NCBI RefSeq assembly: GCF_018437275.1
Contig: NZ_JAAMFK010000001.1
Coordinates: 186,001 to 250,000 of the forward strand
From: Fructobacillus broussonetiae
GTDB lineage: Bacteria > Bacillota > Bacilli > Lactobacillales > Lactobacillaceae
Length of the DNA stretch: 64,000 nt
Direction of reading: 5' to 3'
Made by a program: the position numbers and the translations under genes. This document shows positions 8,536-15,974 of the stretch, in pieces. Positions within the stretch are counted from its first letter, which is position 1. Each line of letters starts with the position of its first letter. Under the pieces are notes generated by a model, which searched no databases, had not been told where the DNA came from, and was given only the letters and a program-made list of their open reading frames with translations.

Positions 8536-8780
8536 TTCTTGCTGAATTTTTTTAAAATCTTTTTAGTATCCAATAAATCCAAATAAACATTTACCTTTAA
8601 ATCAGCCTTAGCAGATTTCTTATCGATTAATATGTTTACCCGATGAATAAAATCATCATAATTATCTGCCGTTCGATAGAACGGAACCTTACCGTTTTTA
8701 CGATTAAGATCAATGGCACCGTCATCCAAACACTCGGCTAAAGCCCATGTTTGTAATACATTTTTTACACTATTATCCAT
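8532..8780 (-). CDS. Small protein upstream of, and probably N-terminal part of, the helicase
   Basis: 82 residues starting MDNSVKNVLQTWALAECLDDG, ending in a Lys-rich KKILKKFSKK. The start at 8780 is chosen over the earlier in-frame one because GGGGAGAGG lies 7 nt upstream. The stop codon TGA overlaps the helicase ATG. Just before it lies T TTA AAA (complement of 8556-8550) in the correct phase; a -1 shift there would give KIQQEMNF and read into the helicase. It may therefore be (a) a coupled separate gene, (b) the N-terminus of a frameshift fusion, or (c) the front half of a gene split by a one-base loss in A8. The sequence resembles the first 80 residues seen on long SF1 helicases more than a free protein (impression). 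Confidence 0.7.
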   Translation of the reverse strand: MDNSVKNVLQTWALAECLDDGAIDLNRKNGKVPFYRTADNYDDFIHRVNILIDKKSAKADLKVNVYLDLLDTKKILKKFSKK

Positions 8781-8846
8781 ATCTATCCTCTCCCCTTCAT
8801 TGTACAGACATATTAGTGTCACTTCTACATCTCTTTATACATCAGC

Positions 8847-8897
8847 AAAAAAGCACCTCGATGCGGAAACATCGAGGTGCTTTTTGTTGTGTGTACT
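8847..8897. repeat. Right copy of 51-bp perfect direct repeat (bidirectional terminator)
   Basis: Identical to 5849-5899. On the - strand it terminates the 63-aa membrane protein gene (8948-9139); on the + strand it has no gene to terminate, which suggests it was displaced from the ybjQ-like gene by the cassette. Confidence 0.97.
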
Positions 8898-8916
8898 CAT
8901 CTTTTAAATAAAAAGC

Positions 8917-8936
8917 CATGACAATTGTCATGACAA
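8917..8936. repeat. Palindrome CATGACAATTGTCATG overlapping TTGTCATGACAA
   Basis: Perfect 16-bp palindrome (8917-8932), overlapping the 12-bp palindrome TTGTCATGACAA (8925-8936). The latter also occurs at 1087-1098, after the DUF2798 gene. No T-run, so not an obvious terminator; may be a protein-binding site. Confidence 0.6.
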
Positions 8937-8947
8937 ACGGTTGATTC

Positions 8948-9139
8948 TTATGATTGGTAGCGGCGCTTTTTCAAAGAGAATAAGAAGCGCGTACCGATGT
9001 ACACCAAACGGAAAAACACAAGTTCAAAAGCCGCGCTAGCGATCATGTTTGAAGGTGTCATGTTAAAGTATGAAGCAAGAAACGTCGTAATGAAAACGAT
9101 GAACGTTCCAACTAAAATTTCAGGCAATGCCTTAATCAT
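8948..9139 (-). CDS. Small two-helix membrane protein, unknown
   Basis: 63 residues from MIKALPEILVGTFIV, with hydrophobic segments at about 6-25 and 31-52 and a basic end LKKRRYQS, suggesting two membrane helices with the C-terminus in the cytoplasm. The start at 9139 has GGGGAG 6 nt upstream, so the ATG 24 nt earlier is not used. The 5' region has an inverted repeat AAGAGTC...GACTCTT (9155-9180). I do not recognise the family. In the ancestral arrangement it was probably the convergent neighbour of the ybjQ-like gene. Confidence 0.65.
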   Translation of the reverse strand: MIKALPEILVGTFIVFITTFLASYFNMTPSNMIASAAFELVFFRLVYIGTRFLFSLKKRRYQS

Positions 9140-9154
9140 CTTGTCTCCCCTTTT

Positions 9155-9180
9155 AAGAGTCAACCTCGGTGGTGACTCTT
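9155..9180 (-). promoter_or_regulatory. Inverted repeat in the leader of the 63-aa membrane protein gene
   Basis: AAGAGTC and GACTCTT arms are separated by 12 nt, 16 nt before the start codon. Could be an operator or a small mRNA hairpin near the ribosome site. Confidence 0.4.
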
Positions 9181-9477
9181 AAACTAAATTCTCTCTAATT
9201 TCTATCACTACATTCAGATTAGCACCCTCTTTGTCCGATTCCCATTGATAAGAAAATACGTTTCTTTCCCTTTGATAACACCTGTTATCGAATAAGTAAT
9301 ATATTGCAGTTATTTAACAAGGAAGTAAAATAACTCGCATAAAAAAAGCACTGGAATGACTTTTATAAGTGCAATTCCAGCGCTTTTATTCATCTTACAG
9401 AATAAGTTATGAGACAATCTGATAACGATTGCCATATGTTATGGCATAGCCCTGTGGGCCTGGTACGGGTTTGACTT
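9181..9477. other. Intergenic region, about 300 bp, with palindromes and one terminator
   Basis: No ORF of note. It holds GATAAC-ACCT-GTTATC (9274-9289), a terminator hairpin (9343-9388), and TGCCATA-TGT-TATGGCA (9430-9446). A possible + strand promoter TTGATA...TAATAT (9272-9302, spacer 19) has no gene downstream before the terminator, so a short RNA of roughly 80 nt is conceivable. Confidence 0.4.
9343..9388. terminator. Terminator hairpin downstream of the yeiH-like gene
   Basis: Stem around CTGGAAT / ATTCCAG with A7 on the left and T4 on the right; works best on the - strand. Confidence 0.7.
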
Positions 9478-10473
9478 TTACAGCAATGTCTTGATCAAGA
9501 TAAAGGCCAAAATTACCTGAATTGCGCCTACAACGAATCCGAATGACAAGAACTTAACCCCCGATTTCTTGATAACTGTCCACTTTAAATTCAAGCCGAT
9601 GGCGGCCAAGTTGACCACCCCGAAGAATGATGAAAGTGTCTTTGCTACGTGGTGCGCGCCGTCAGGCAAGGCCGTTATGGAGTTGAGGACGACCAATGCT
9701 ACGAACGTGATGACATACCACGGGAAGAGTGTCACCTTCTTCTTTTCCGCTTCTTCCACGTCCTTTTGACTCTTCTTGTTAATGGCCGCGAATGACAAAA
9801 CCACAACGACGAGCAGCATCACGCGGAGGAGTTTGAAAAGCGTGGCGTACGTCACAACCGTTGGGTTGATTAACGCAGCCGTTCCGACTACCTGCCCCAC
9901 TGACTGAACCGTTCCACCAACCATGGCTCCTCGGAGGATATCGTGGTTACCAAACAATGTTCCAGTCAACGCTGGCAAGATGAAAAGCAAGAGCATTCCG
10001 GTCAATGAAACCGTGGCGACGGCCGTTCTGCGGTCATCGTCCTTGGAATCAATCACTGGTGCAACGGCTGCGATGGCAGACGATCCACACACAGCGTTTC
10101 CGGCACCCATGAGCATGCTTTCCTTCAGTGATACCTTGAACACGTAGCGGCCCAACAAGAAGACGGAAGCGATGATTAATACCATGTTAATGACAATGAA
10201 AGCAACGCCGTTTATCCCTAAGCTTTTAATGGTTTGAAAAGTCAAAGTCGAACCAAGCAGTGCGATGCCCACTTCGATTGGATATTTCTCAGACCACTTT
10301 ACACCTGAAGCAAAGCTTTCAGCAGTTAAAAGCGTGTTTCCAAGAATCAGGCCGAGAATCATCGCGATGCCTTCGGCCCCAATTTTTGGGAAGAATTTAG
10401 CTAAGTAAGAAGACAAAACGGAGAGAATCACTACGAGTACGATTCCTGACCACTGCTCTTTTTTAATACGCAT
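9478..10473 (-). CDS. YeiH/UPF0324 family putative sulfate exporter
   Basis: 331 residues, about ten membrane segments. The sequence has the hallmarks of the PSE (putative sulfate exporter, YeiH) family: GLILGN near the end of the second helix, and GAGNAVCGSSAIAAVAPVI in the centre. Family members are integral membrane proteins with no firmly established substrate in Gram-positives. Start MRIKKEQWSG; the upstream GAGAG is a weak ribosome site. Divergent from the HAD phosphatase gene. Its stop codon lies within a short motif (CGGGTTTGACTTTTA) that recurs after other genes of the window. Confidence 0.88.
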   Translation of the reverse strand: MRIKKEQWSGIVLVVILSVLSSYLAKFFPKIGAEGIAMILGLILGNTLLTAESFASGVKWSEKYPIEVGIALLGSTLTFQTIKSLGINGVAFIVINMVLIIASVFLLGRYVFKVSLKESMLMGAGNAVCGSSAIAAVAPVIDSKDDDRRTAVATVSLTGMLLLFILPALTGTLFGNHDILRGAMVGGTVQSVGQVVGTAALINPTVVTYATLFKLLRVMLLVVVVLSFAAINKKSQKDVEEAEKKKVTLFPWYVITFVALVVLNSITALPDGAHHVAKTLSSFFGVVNLAAIGLNLKWTVIKKSGVKFLSFGFVVGAIQVILAFILIKTLL

Positions 10474-10659
10474 TGGCGCAAACTCTCTTTCAAATATGAT
10501 TTAAGACAATACTTTAATTAAACACTAGTCTCTCTTTGATGTCAACAATATTGGCCGATGTTTAATTAATTTGTTCACTTAAATCTTTTTTAATTCCTAA
10601 TATAACTAGTAAATGCTAAGATATTTGTGTCGTTATTTTTTAAAAAAGGAAATAAACTC

Positions 10660-11358
10660 ATGAACAAACGTTTTCTTATCGTCGATCTCGATGACACCGT
10701 CTTGGACTTCAAGGGCGGTGAAATCGCAGACGTAAAAGCTGTCTTCAAAAAACACTGTGGCTTGGACCAAGCGCAAGTGGAAGAAGCTTTGAAAGCCTAT
10801 CAAAAGATTAACAAAGCTCTCTGGAAGCAGTATGAACTCGAGGAAATCGAACGCGATGTAATCTTTAAAACTCGTTACCCAAAGACTCTGGCTGCCCTTG
10901 GATTAAAGGCTGACGCTGAAGCCATGGAAAATGATTATGCCACTTTACGTGACCAAAACTATCGAACACTCGATGGCGCAGAGGAAGTTTTAAAAACTGC
11001 TGCTGAGCATTACACCGTTTTGGTTGGTACAAACGGTCAGGACGAAACGCAACGTCGTCGACTGAAAGAAACTGGATTTGATCAATACTTCGATAAGATT
11101 TACACGTCAGAACAAATCGGCCACGCAAAGCCCGACACGGACTTCTACGAAGCAATCTTTGAAGACAACCCGGACATGACAAAGGAAAACACAGTGATGA
11201 TTGGGGATGGCATCTTTTCTGATATGCTTGGAGGTCAACGCTATGGCATCGACCGTATCTGGGTAAATCTGGATGGCAAGCAATTGCCAGAGAACATCAC
11301 AGTAAGCCAAACGGTTACCGCCCTCTCGGAACTTCAAACCTTATTAGCGGAAGCATAA
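10660..11358 (+). CDS. HAD-family hydrolase, YjjG-type (5'-nucleotidase-like)
   Basis: 232 residues. The DxD nucleophile motif VDLDDTV has D9 and D11, motif II is VGTNGQ (T), and motif III/IV GHAKPD...MIGDG. The helical cap lies between. This spacing matches the YjjG/noncanonical pyrimidine nucleotidase branch of the HAD superfamily, which dephosphorylates nucleoside monophosphates (family knowledge). AAAGGA 9 nt before ATG 10660 decides the start; an in-frame TTG-like upstream extension is not needed. Monocistronic, ended by 11383-11423. Confidence 0.88.
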   Translation: MNKRFLIVDLDDTVLDFKGGEIADVKAVFKKHCGLDQAQVEEALKAYQKINKALWKQYELEEIERDVIFKTRYPKTLAALGLKADAEAMENDYATLRDQNYRTLDGAEEVLKTAAEHYTVLVGTNGQDETQRRRLKETGFDQYFDKIYTSEQIGHAKPDTDFYEAIFEDNPDMTKENTVMIGDGIFSDMLGGQRYGIDRIWVNLDGKQLPENITVSQTVTALSELQTLLAEA

Positions 11359-11382
11359 TCGTTTAATTAAATCATTCCATAC

Positions 11383-11423
11383 AAAAAGTCGCAGAACTCG
11401 AAGCTTGAGCCTGCGACTTTTTC
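11383..11423. terminator. Bidirectional terminator between convergent genes
   Basis: Perfect stem AAAAAGTCGCAG / CTGCGACTTTTT. Confidence 0.88.
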
Positions 11424-11435
11424 ATTATTTTTGTC

Positions 11436-12089
11436 TTAGAAAATGGAATCAATTGCTGTATCACCAGCAGTGAATTCGACAACCTGCTTAATGGCCTTCT
11501 TTGAAGCCAAGGCCGCAACGGCCATCTTAGCGACATCGTTGCGCGAAACAGATGAGGAACCCTCACGGCTTTGATCAAGCACTTGAACGGAATCCTTTCC
11601 TTCGTCGTCAGTCAACGTCGTTGGACGTAAGATGGTGTAATCAAGGCCAGAATCTTGGAGAATCATGTCGGCGTAGTGCTTCATCATGAAGTACGTGTAA
11701 ATTCCGGACTTGACCCAAACATTGCGGTCGTCTGCACCGGCAGCTGATACCATGAGGTAACGCTTCAAGCCAGCTTGCTTCGTTGCTTCCATCGTTTTAA
11801 CCGCACCATCGAGGTCGACCTGGGTTGTTCGAGCGTCACCACCCTTACCACCTGCACCGGCAGTAAAGACAACTTGCTCAATTTTGTAGTCGGTCATTAA
11901 AGCGACCATCTTCTTCGTGTCCATGTCTAAGTCAAACAGGACTGGCGTGCAATGGTCTGAAACAGGCGTTGTTTCGAATTGATTTTCATCACGGTAGCCA
12001 GCAAAGACATTCTGATCAGCGGCGATCAGTTGTTCAACAATTCGTTGCCCCACACGTCCGTGGGCACCAATAACTAATACATTTGCCAT
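11436..12089 (-). CDS. NAD(P)-binding protein (atypical SDR, YwnB-like)
   Basis: 217 residues. N-terminus MANVLVIGAHGRVGQRIVEQL carries the glycine-rich GAHGRVG turn (8-14). Further on, the stretch YTYFMMKHYADMILQDSGLDYTILRPTTL is typical of the SDR_a5 / NmrA-like group (family knowledge), with lysine in the KxYAD-like catalytic-helix position. Substrate unknown; many relatives act as NADPH-sensing or flavin-reductase-like proteins. AAGGAG sits 10 nt upstream of ATG. Single-gene unit. Confidence 0.85.
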   Translation of the reverse strand: MANVLVIGAHGRVGQRIVEQLIAADQNVFAGYRDENQFETTPVSDHCTPVLFDLDMDTKKMVALMTDYKIEQVVFTAGAGGKGGDARTTQVDLDGAVKTMEATKQAGLKRYLMVSAAGADDRNVWVKSGIYTYFMMKHYADMILQDSGLDYTILRPTTLTDDEGKDSVQVLDQSREGSSSVSRNDVAKMAVAALASKKAIKQVVEFTAGDTAIDSIF

Positions 12090-12170
12090 CTAAAAATCTC
12101 CTTTGCTCTTTTACTCAATTTTACCATTTTTTTAGAACCATGTTAAATGAGCAACCTGTATTAAAAAGTC

Positions 12171-12201
12171 GAAAAAAGACGCTTTAGAAGCGTCTTTTTT
12201 G
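12171..12201 (-). terminator. Terminator of the nitroreductase gene
   Basis: AAAAAAGACGC / GCGTCTTTTTT stem-loop. Confidence 0.85.
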
Positions 12202-12208
12202 ATATTCA

Positions 12209-12865
12209 TTAATCCAAGATGTTTAACATCTTTTTGAGTGGCATTCGCTGTGAGTGGATTTTGTTCAAACCTTCGTGATCATCAGCGTAACCCAATCCGA
12301 TTCCAAGAATTGGAACACGGTTTTCATCCAAGCCAAGGTTTTCTTGAAGCTTGTCTGGATATTGGACGTATTGATATGCGGGGATGGAGCCGAGTCCGGC
12401 ATCCGTTGCCGCAAGTAACAAAGTGTCCGCAAACAAACCAAGGTCAATCAAAGCCCATTCAGAGTAATTCTTAGGAAGTGTTAGATAAACAACAGCTTGA
12501 GCGTTGTACAGTTGATCACCTGCTTCAGCCAACTTGGCTGAGCCTTCGTCACCCATTGCTGCTTGCACATCACCAAACCAGCCCTTCATGTTGAACTGTG
12601 CTGGTTCTTCCCATTCAGAAATTGGACGGAACGGAATGTATGGACGACTTGGTTCGTTATCATCGTGGTTTAATTCCGCATGTTGCTTACGCATCGCATT
12701 AAGCTTGTCGCCCTTCGCAATGGTTACCTGAATGGATTGCGAATTGATCCATGAAGGACTCTGCTGAGCCTGTGCGATGAGTTCTTCCAAGAGCCCAGTT
12801 GGCAAGGCTTTATCTGAAAACCAACGTTTTGATTGACGTGTTGCTAATACTTTTGAAAATTCCAA
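12209..12865 (-). CDS. Nitroreductase family FMN oxidoreductase
   Basis: 218 residues. It has the nitroreductase pattern: VLATRQSKRWFSDKALP at the N-terminus (FMN phosphate-binding Arg/Ser), SPSWINSQ, DLGLFADTLLLAATDAGLGSIPAYQ in the centre and GIGLGYAD near the C-terminus. Such homodimeric FMN enzymes reduce quinones, nitro compounds or flavins with NAD(P)H. The only good ribosome site, AAGGAGG, is spaced for a TTG start at 12865, not for the ATG eight codons upstream. Monocistronic. Confidence 0.88.
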   Translation of the reverse strand: MEFSKVLATRQSKRWFSDKALPTGLLEELIAQAQQSPSWINSQSIQVTIAKGDKLNAMRKQHAELNHDDNEPSRPYIPFRPISEWEEPAQFNMKGWFGDVQAAMGDEGSAKLAEAGDQLYNAQAVVYLTLPKNYSEWALIDLGLFADTLLLAATDAGLGSIPAYQYVQYPDKLQENLGLDENRVPILGIGLGYADDHEGLNKIHSQRMPLKKMLNILD

Positions 12866-12936
12866 GTGAAACCTCCTTGCGTATTTCAATAACTTACATC
12901 CATTATGAACTTTTATTAGACTCCTTTCAAACCATG

Positions 12937-12968
12937 TAAAAAGACCGCCTGTTTAAGCGGCCTTTTTA
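12937..12968 (-). terminator. Terminator of gpmA
   Basis: AAAAAGACCGCC / GGCGG-type stem (GGCCGC..GCGGTC on the - strand) with T5 tail. Confidence 0.75.
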
Positions 12969-13688
12969 TTAATCTTTTGTTGTTAACGTCGTCTTTTGAC
13001 GGATCGTTAAATCATTACTGTAATCATATAAGATGGGCTCACCGTTTGGAATCTCCACTTTAGTAACCTCATCTGCTGATAAGCCTTCAATCAACTTCGT
13101 TAAGGCGCGAATCGATGTGCCGTGTGCAACCACAAGTACGTCTCGACCAGCTTTAAGGTCTGCCAGAATTTTATTCTCGTAAAAAGGTTTTACCCGGGCT
13201 TCCGTTGTTTGAATGTTTTCACTGTTTGGAAGTAGTCCGTAAGGAACCTGCGCATAGCGGTGATCAAACGCTGGGTAGGTTTGACCGTCAACAACGACAC
13301 TTGGAAAGAGTCCTGGTGCTGCTGGTGGTAACACGGAGTAAGAACGTCGCCAGGTTTGAACTTGGTCTTCCCCGTACTTCGCACGCATTTCGTCTTTTTC
13401 TTCGCCCTGAAGAATACCGTAGTGGCGCTCGTTCAAGCGCCAGGTCTTTTCTTGAGAAACATAGCTTTGTCCCATTTCTTCCAAGACCCGGTTAATGGTC
13501 ATAATGGTTCGGGAAAGGACGGATGAATAAGCTCGCTCAATGCGTAATTCCTGGTCAGCTAACAGGCGACCGGCTTCACGCGCTTGAGTCATTCCTTTTT
13601 CGGACAGCCTGGTATCAATCCATCCGTTAAAACGATTCTTTTTGTTCCATTCACTTTGACCGTGACGGATTAAAACAAGCGTTGGCAT
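12969..13688 (-). CDS. gpmA: 2,3-bisphosphoglycerate-dependent phosphoglycerate mutase
   Basis: 239 residues. LIRHGQSEWN (phosphohistidine H9) with NGWIDTRLSEKG, the RLNERHYG motif with the catalytic Glu, and VAHGTSIRAL with the second His: the full dPGM active site. It interconverts 3- and 2-phosphoglycerate in lower glycolysis. Length is slightly above that of the E. coli-type enzyme core, normal for lactic acid bacteria. GGGAGG 6 nt upstream of the ATG. Monocistronic with its own terminator. Confidence 0.96.
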   Translation of the reverse strand: MPTLVLIRHGQSEWNKKNRFNGWIDTRLSEKGMTQAREAGRLLADQELRIERAYSSVLSRTIMTINRVLEEMGQSYVSQEKTWRLNERHYGILQGEEKDEMRAKYGEDQVQTWRRSYSVLPPAAPGLFPSVVVDGQTYPAFDHRYAQVPYGLLPNSENIQTTEARVKPFYENKILADLKAGRDVLVVAHGTSIRALTKLIEGLSADEVTKVEIPNGEPILYDYSNDLTIRQKTTLTTKD

Positions 13689-13756
13689 CGCAATCCTCCC
13701 TTTTCTTGAGACCTATTCTACCCTTTTTAGCCCCTCTAATTCAAGCATTTAAGATA

Positions 13757-13784
13757 AATAAAAAAGCCACCGTTACCGGTGACT
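13757..13784 (-). terminator. Terminator of the pyruvate oxidase gene
   Basis: On the - strand GTCACCG-GTAA-CGGTGGC followed by TTTTTTA. Confidence 0.85.
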
Positions 13785-13807
13785 GTCTTATAAGTCAACT
13801 TAATGAA

Positions 13808-15625
13808 TTAAAGCTTAACACCATATTCTTCGAAGAATTCTGGCAAAGTCTTTAACTTCTGACCACCATAGTAGTCTAAGAATTCACGAACCGTCTTTGG
13901 TTGCTTTAAATCGAGGTTGCTGTTGTAAGTTGGATTGATGGTTTCTTCGAAGTGATCCCCCACTTCTTTCAACTGCAATTCTTCAACTGGTAATGAACGG
14001 GCGTCTGAAATCTTAACATCGATTAAGAATGGACGACCTTCCTTCGTCACTTTGACTGCCCGGTCAAAGGCTGCTGGCAAATCTTTGGGGTCACGAACTT
14101 CAACACCTTCAACGCCCATACCATCCGCAATCTTAGCAAAGTTTTGATCTGCCAAGTGAATGCCAGAGTGATGCATTGAAACATCATCTTGTTCAGATTT
14201 AATGAAGTTCAACGTAGCGTTAGACGTAATAACGTTGATGATTGGTAATCCGTACTTTCGTTCCGTAATCAAGTCTTGCATGATCATCGAGAAAGCACCA
14301 TCACCTGCTACTTGGATGGCTTGACGGTCTGGGTAAGACATCTTAGCAGCCAAGGCACCAGGCAAACCGGTACCCATTGAAGCGAAGAGCGCTGAAATCA
14401 CCATCTTTTGCTTCTTTGATACGTGCAAGTGTCGGAAGGCGTTGATGATGTTGTCTCCGACATCAATTGAGAAAATGGCATCGTCTTCAGCAATTCGATT
14501 GATTTGCTTGTAAATGCTTTCGGCACGAATTGGCGTATCCGTGTTGTTTTCCTGCTCCTTCATGTAGTTCTGCCAGTTACGGTTATCGGCAATGGCAGCT
14601 TCCATGAACGGACGCTTTTCAACGGGTTTCGAGGCCTTTAATGCGGCTTCCACGAAGGCCGTTGCATCCGCCCAGATACCGAGGTCAAGTTCGTGGTGAC
14701 GACCGAGTTCAACACGGTCATTATCAACTTGAATGAACTTAAAATCGTGAGTCTGGTAAACCAAATCAGCGAATGGGAAGTCCGTTCCCAAGGCGATAAC
14801 AAGGTCGGCTGAAGCCATGATTTCATCGGCTGCCTTATGCGCGGCACGGTTTGACATACCGAGGTTTCCCTCGTAGGCCTCATCCACGTATCCCTTTGCT
14901 AAGCCAGTCATGACCAATGGAATTTGGAGTTTCTTTGAAAGCTCGATTAATTGGTCACCACCATCTTGGATTCCACGTCCGACATGGATAACAGGACGCT
15001 TTGCTTCTTTAACCATGTGCAAGAATTCTTGCACTTCTTTGTCGGATGGCTCCACTTTTGGCGCAACCTTGTCGTCACTTGCTGTGTGGGACGCGTACTT
15101 ACGCTCAGGAATCTGTTCGTAGCCAAGGTTATTTGGAATAATAACGACGGCTACACCCTTGTTCTTGTATGCTTCACGAATGGCTTGATCAACCACTTGA
15201 GGTAAACTCTTTGCGGTCATCACCGTGCGGCAGTAAACGGAAACATCTTCAAAGATTGGGTCTTCGTTGAATTCCTGGAAGAAGTGCTTGTTCATCACGG
15301 CCTGTCCGGTTTGTCCAACTAAAGCTAAGACTGGCGCGTGATCTTCACGAGCATCATAGAGTCCCGTTAATAAGTTTGTGGCACCAGGTCCGGCTGAACC
15401 AAAGGCAACACCAATCTTACCCGTTAACTTAGCATCGGCGGAAGCCGCCATCGCACCAACTTGTTCGTGGCGAATTTGGACGTACTTCATCCGATCTTTT
15501 TCATCGGCGAGAGCAGCCATCGTGGAGTTAAAAGAACCTCCAGGATAGCCGTACAGGTGGTCGACACCCCAACTCTCCAACACTTGTAACATTGCGACGC
15601 TTGCTGACACCGTTTTTTCTGACAT
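13808..15625 (-). CDS. Pyruvate oxidase (TPP-dependent)
   Basis: 605 residues with the three-domain layout of the TPP-enzyme family. Catalytic Glu54 in RHEQVGAMA, GSAGPGATNLLTGLYDA, the central FAD-binding domain, and the TPP motif GDGAF (441-443) ending with the SNATLNF segment. Length and the phrase ALFASMGTGLPGA fit POX (SpxB) rather than acetolactate synthase. It converts pyruvate, phosphate and O2 to acetyl phosphate, CO2 and H2O2 in aerobic conditions. AGGAGA 7 nt before ATG 15625 decides the start. The promoter carries a TTTAAC-TTT-GTTAAA palindrome over the -35 box, a likely control point. An acetolactate-forming side activity cannot be excluded. Confidence 0.92.
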   Translation of the reverse strand: MSEKTVSASVAMLQVLESWGVDHLYGYPGGSFNSTMAALADEKDRMKYVQIRHEQVGAMAASADAKLTGKIGVAFGSAGPGATNLLTGLYDAREDHAPVLALVGQTGQAVMNKHFFQEFNEDPIFEDVSVYCRTVMTAKSLPQVVDQAIREAYKNKGVAVVIIPNNLGYEQIPERKYASHTASDDKVAPKVEPSDKEVQEFLHMVKEAKRPVIHVGRGIQDGGDQLIELSKKLQIPLVMTGLAKGYVDEAYEGNLGMSNRAAHKAADEIMASADLVIALGTDFPFADLVYQTHDFKFIQVDNDRVELGRHHELDLGIWADATAFVEAALKASKPVEKRPFMEAAIADNRNWQNYMKEQENNTDTPIRAESIYKQINRIAEDDAIFSIDVGDNIINAFRHLHVSKKQKMVISALFASMGTGLPGALAAKMSYPDRQAIQVAGDGAFSMIMQDLITERKYGLPIINVITSNATLNFIKSEQDDVSMHHSGIHLADQNFAKIADGMGVEGVEVRDPKDLPAAFDRAVKVTKEGRPFLIDVKISDARSLPVEELQLKEVGDHFEETINPTYNSNLDLKQPKTVREFLDYYGGQKLKTLPEFFEEYGVKL

Positions 15626-15656
15626 AAAGCTATCTCCTGTTCTAGTATTTAACATC

Positions 15657-15686
15657 AGTATAGCCCTAGTTTTTAACTTTGTTAAA
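15657..15686 (-). promoter_or_regulatory. Promoter and palindrome of the pyruvate oxidase gene
   Basis: On the - strand TTAACA (15685-15680), 17-bp spacer, TATACT (15662-15657). TTTAAC-TTT-GTTAAA (15672-15686) covers the -35 box. Resembles operator dyads of redox or global regulators, but no consensus match was established. Confidence 0.65.
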
Positions 15687-15713
15687 TTTTTTAGAAATTC
15701 AGGACACGGTTCG

Positions 15714-15974
15714 TCATTGCCAGCTAATTGGAAGTGGTGTTTTTTCTTTTAAAGTTGATAAGAAGGCTTCTTTTTCTTGTTCCGTTCGATAGGAAACCGC
15801 CTTCACCTGTCTTGAAATCGTGGCGTGACCAATGCGCCCCCATTCAAAGAGCACATTGATGGTTTGTTGCTCTTCTAAGTCCACCAGAATGATTTCATAT
15901 AAGGTATTGTGTCGTTTCCTAAAGAGTGGCTCAATGGTCTTCAAAATCGATCTAACGTCAGTTTCGTTTGCCAT
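15714..15974 (-). CDS. Small WGR-like protein, last gene of the SOS polymerase operon
   Basis: 86 residues. The pattern YEIILVDLEEQQTINVLFEWGRIGHA, then a basic strand and a C-terminal helix ending KEKTPLPISW, follows a WGR domain (strand, WGRxG, helix with the aromatic end). WGR domains bind DNA 5' ends or act as modules in PARP and DNA-metabolism proteins (family knowledge). The start at 15974 has GGAGG 7 nt upstream; it overlaps the stop of the preceding gene by 17 nt, so it is co-translated with it. Placed behind a Y-family polymerase, it may guide or restrain the polymerase at DNA ends (inference). No other domain is visible. Confidence 0.7.
   Translation of the reverse strand: MANETDVRSILKTIEPLFRKRHNTLYEIILVDLEEQQTINVLFEWGRIGHATISRQVKAVSYRTEQEKEAFLSTLKEKTPLPISWQ

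Noticed and set aside
5900-8846. Helicase cassette as a transposon
   Set aside because: No transposase, no inverted terminal repeats inside the direct repeats; a terminator-based or homologous event is favoured instead.
13808-15625. Acetolactate synthase (als)
   Set aside because: Length near 600, RHEQ and ALFASMGTGLPGA fit pyruvate oxidase better; ambiguity noted in the entry.
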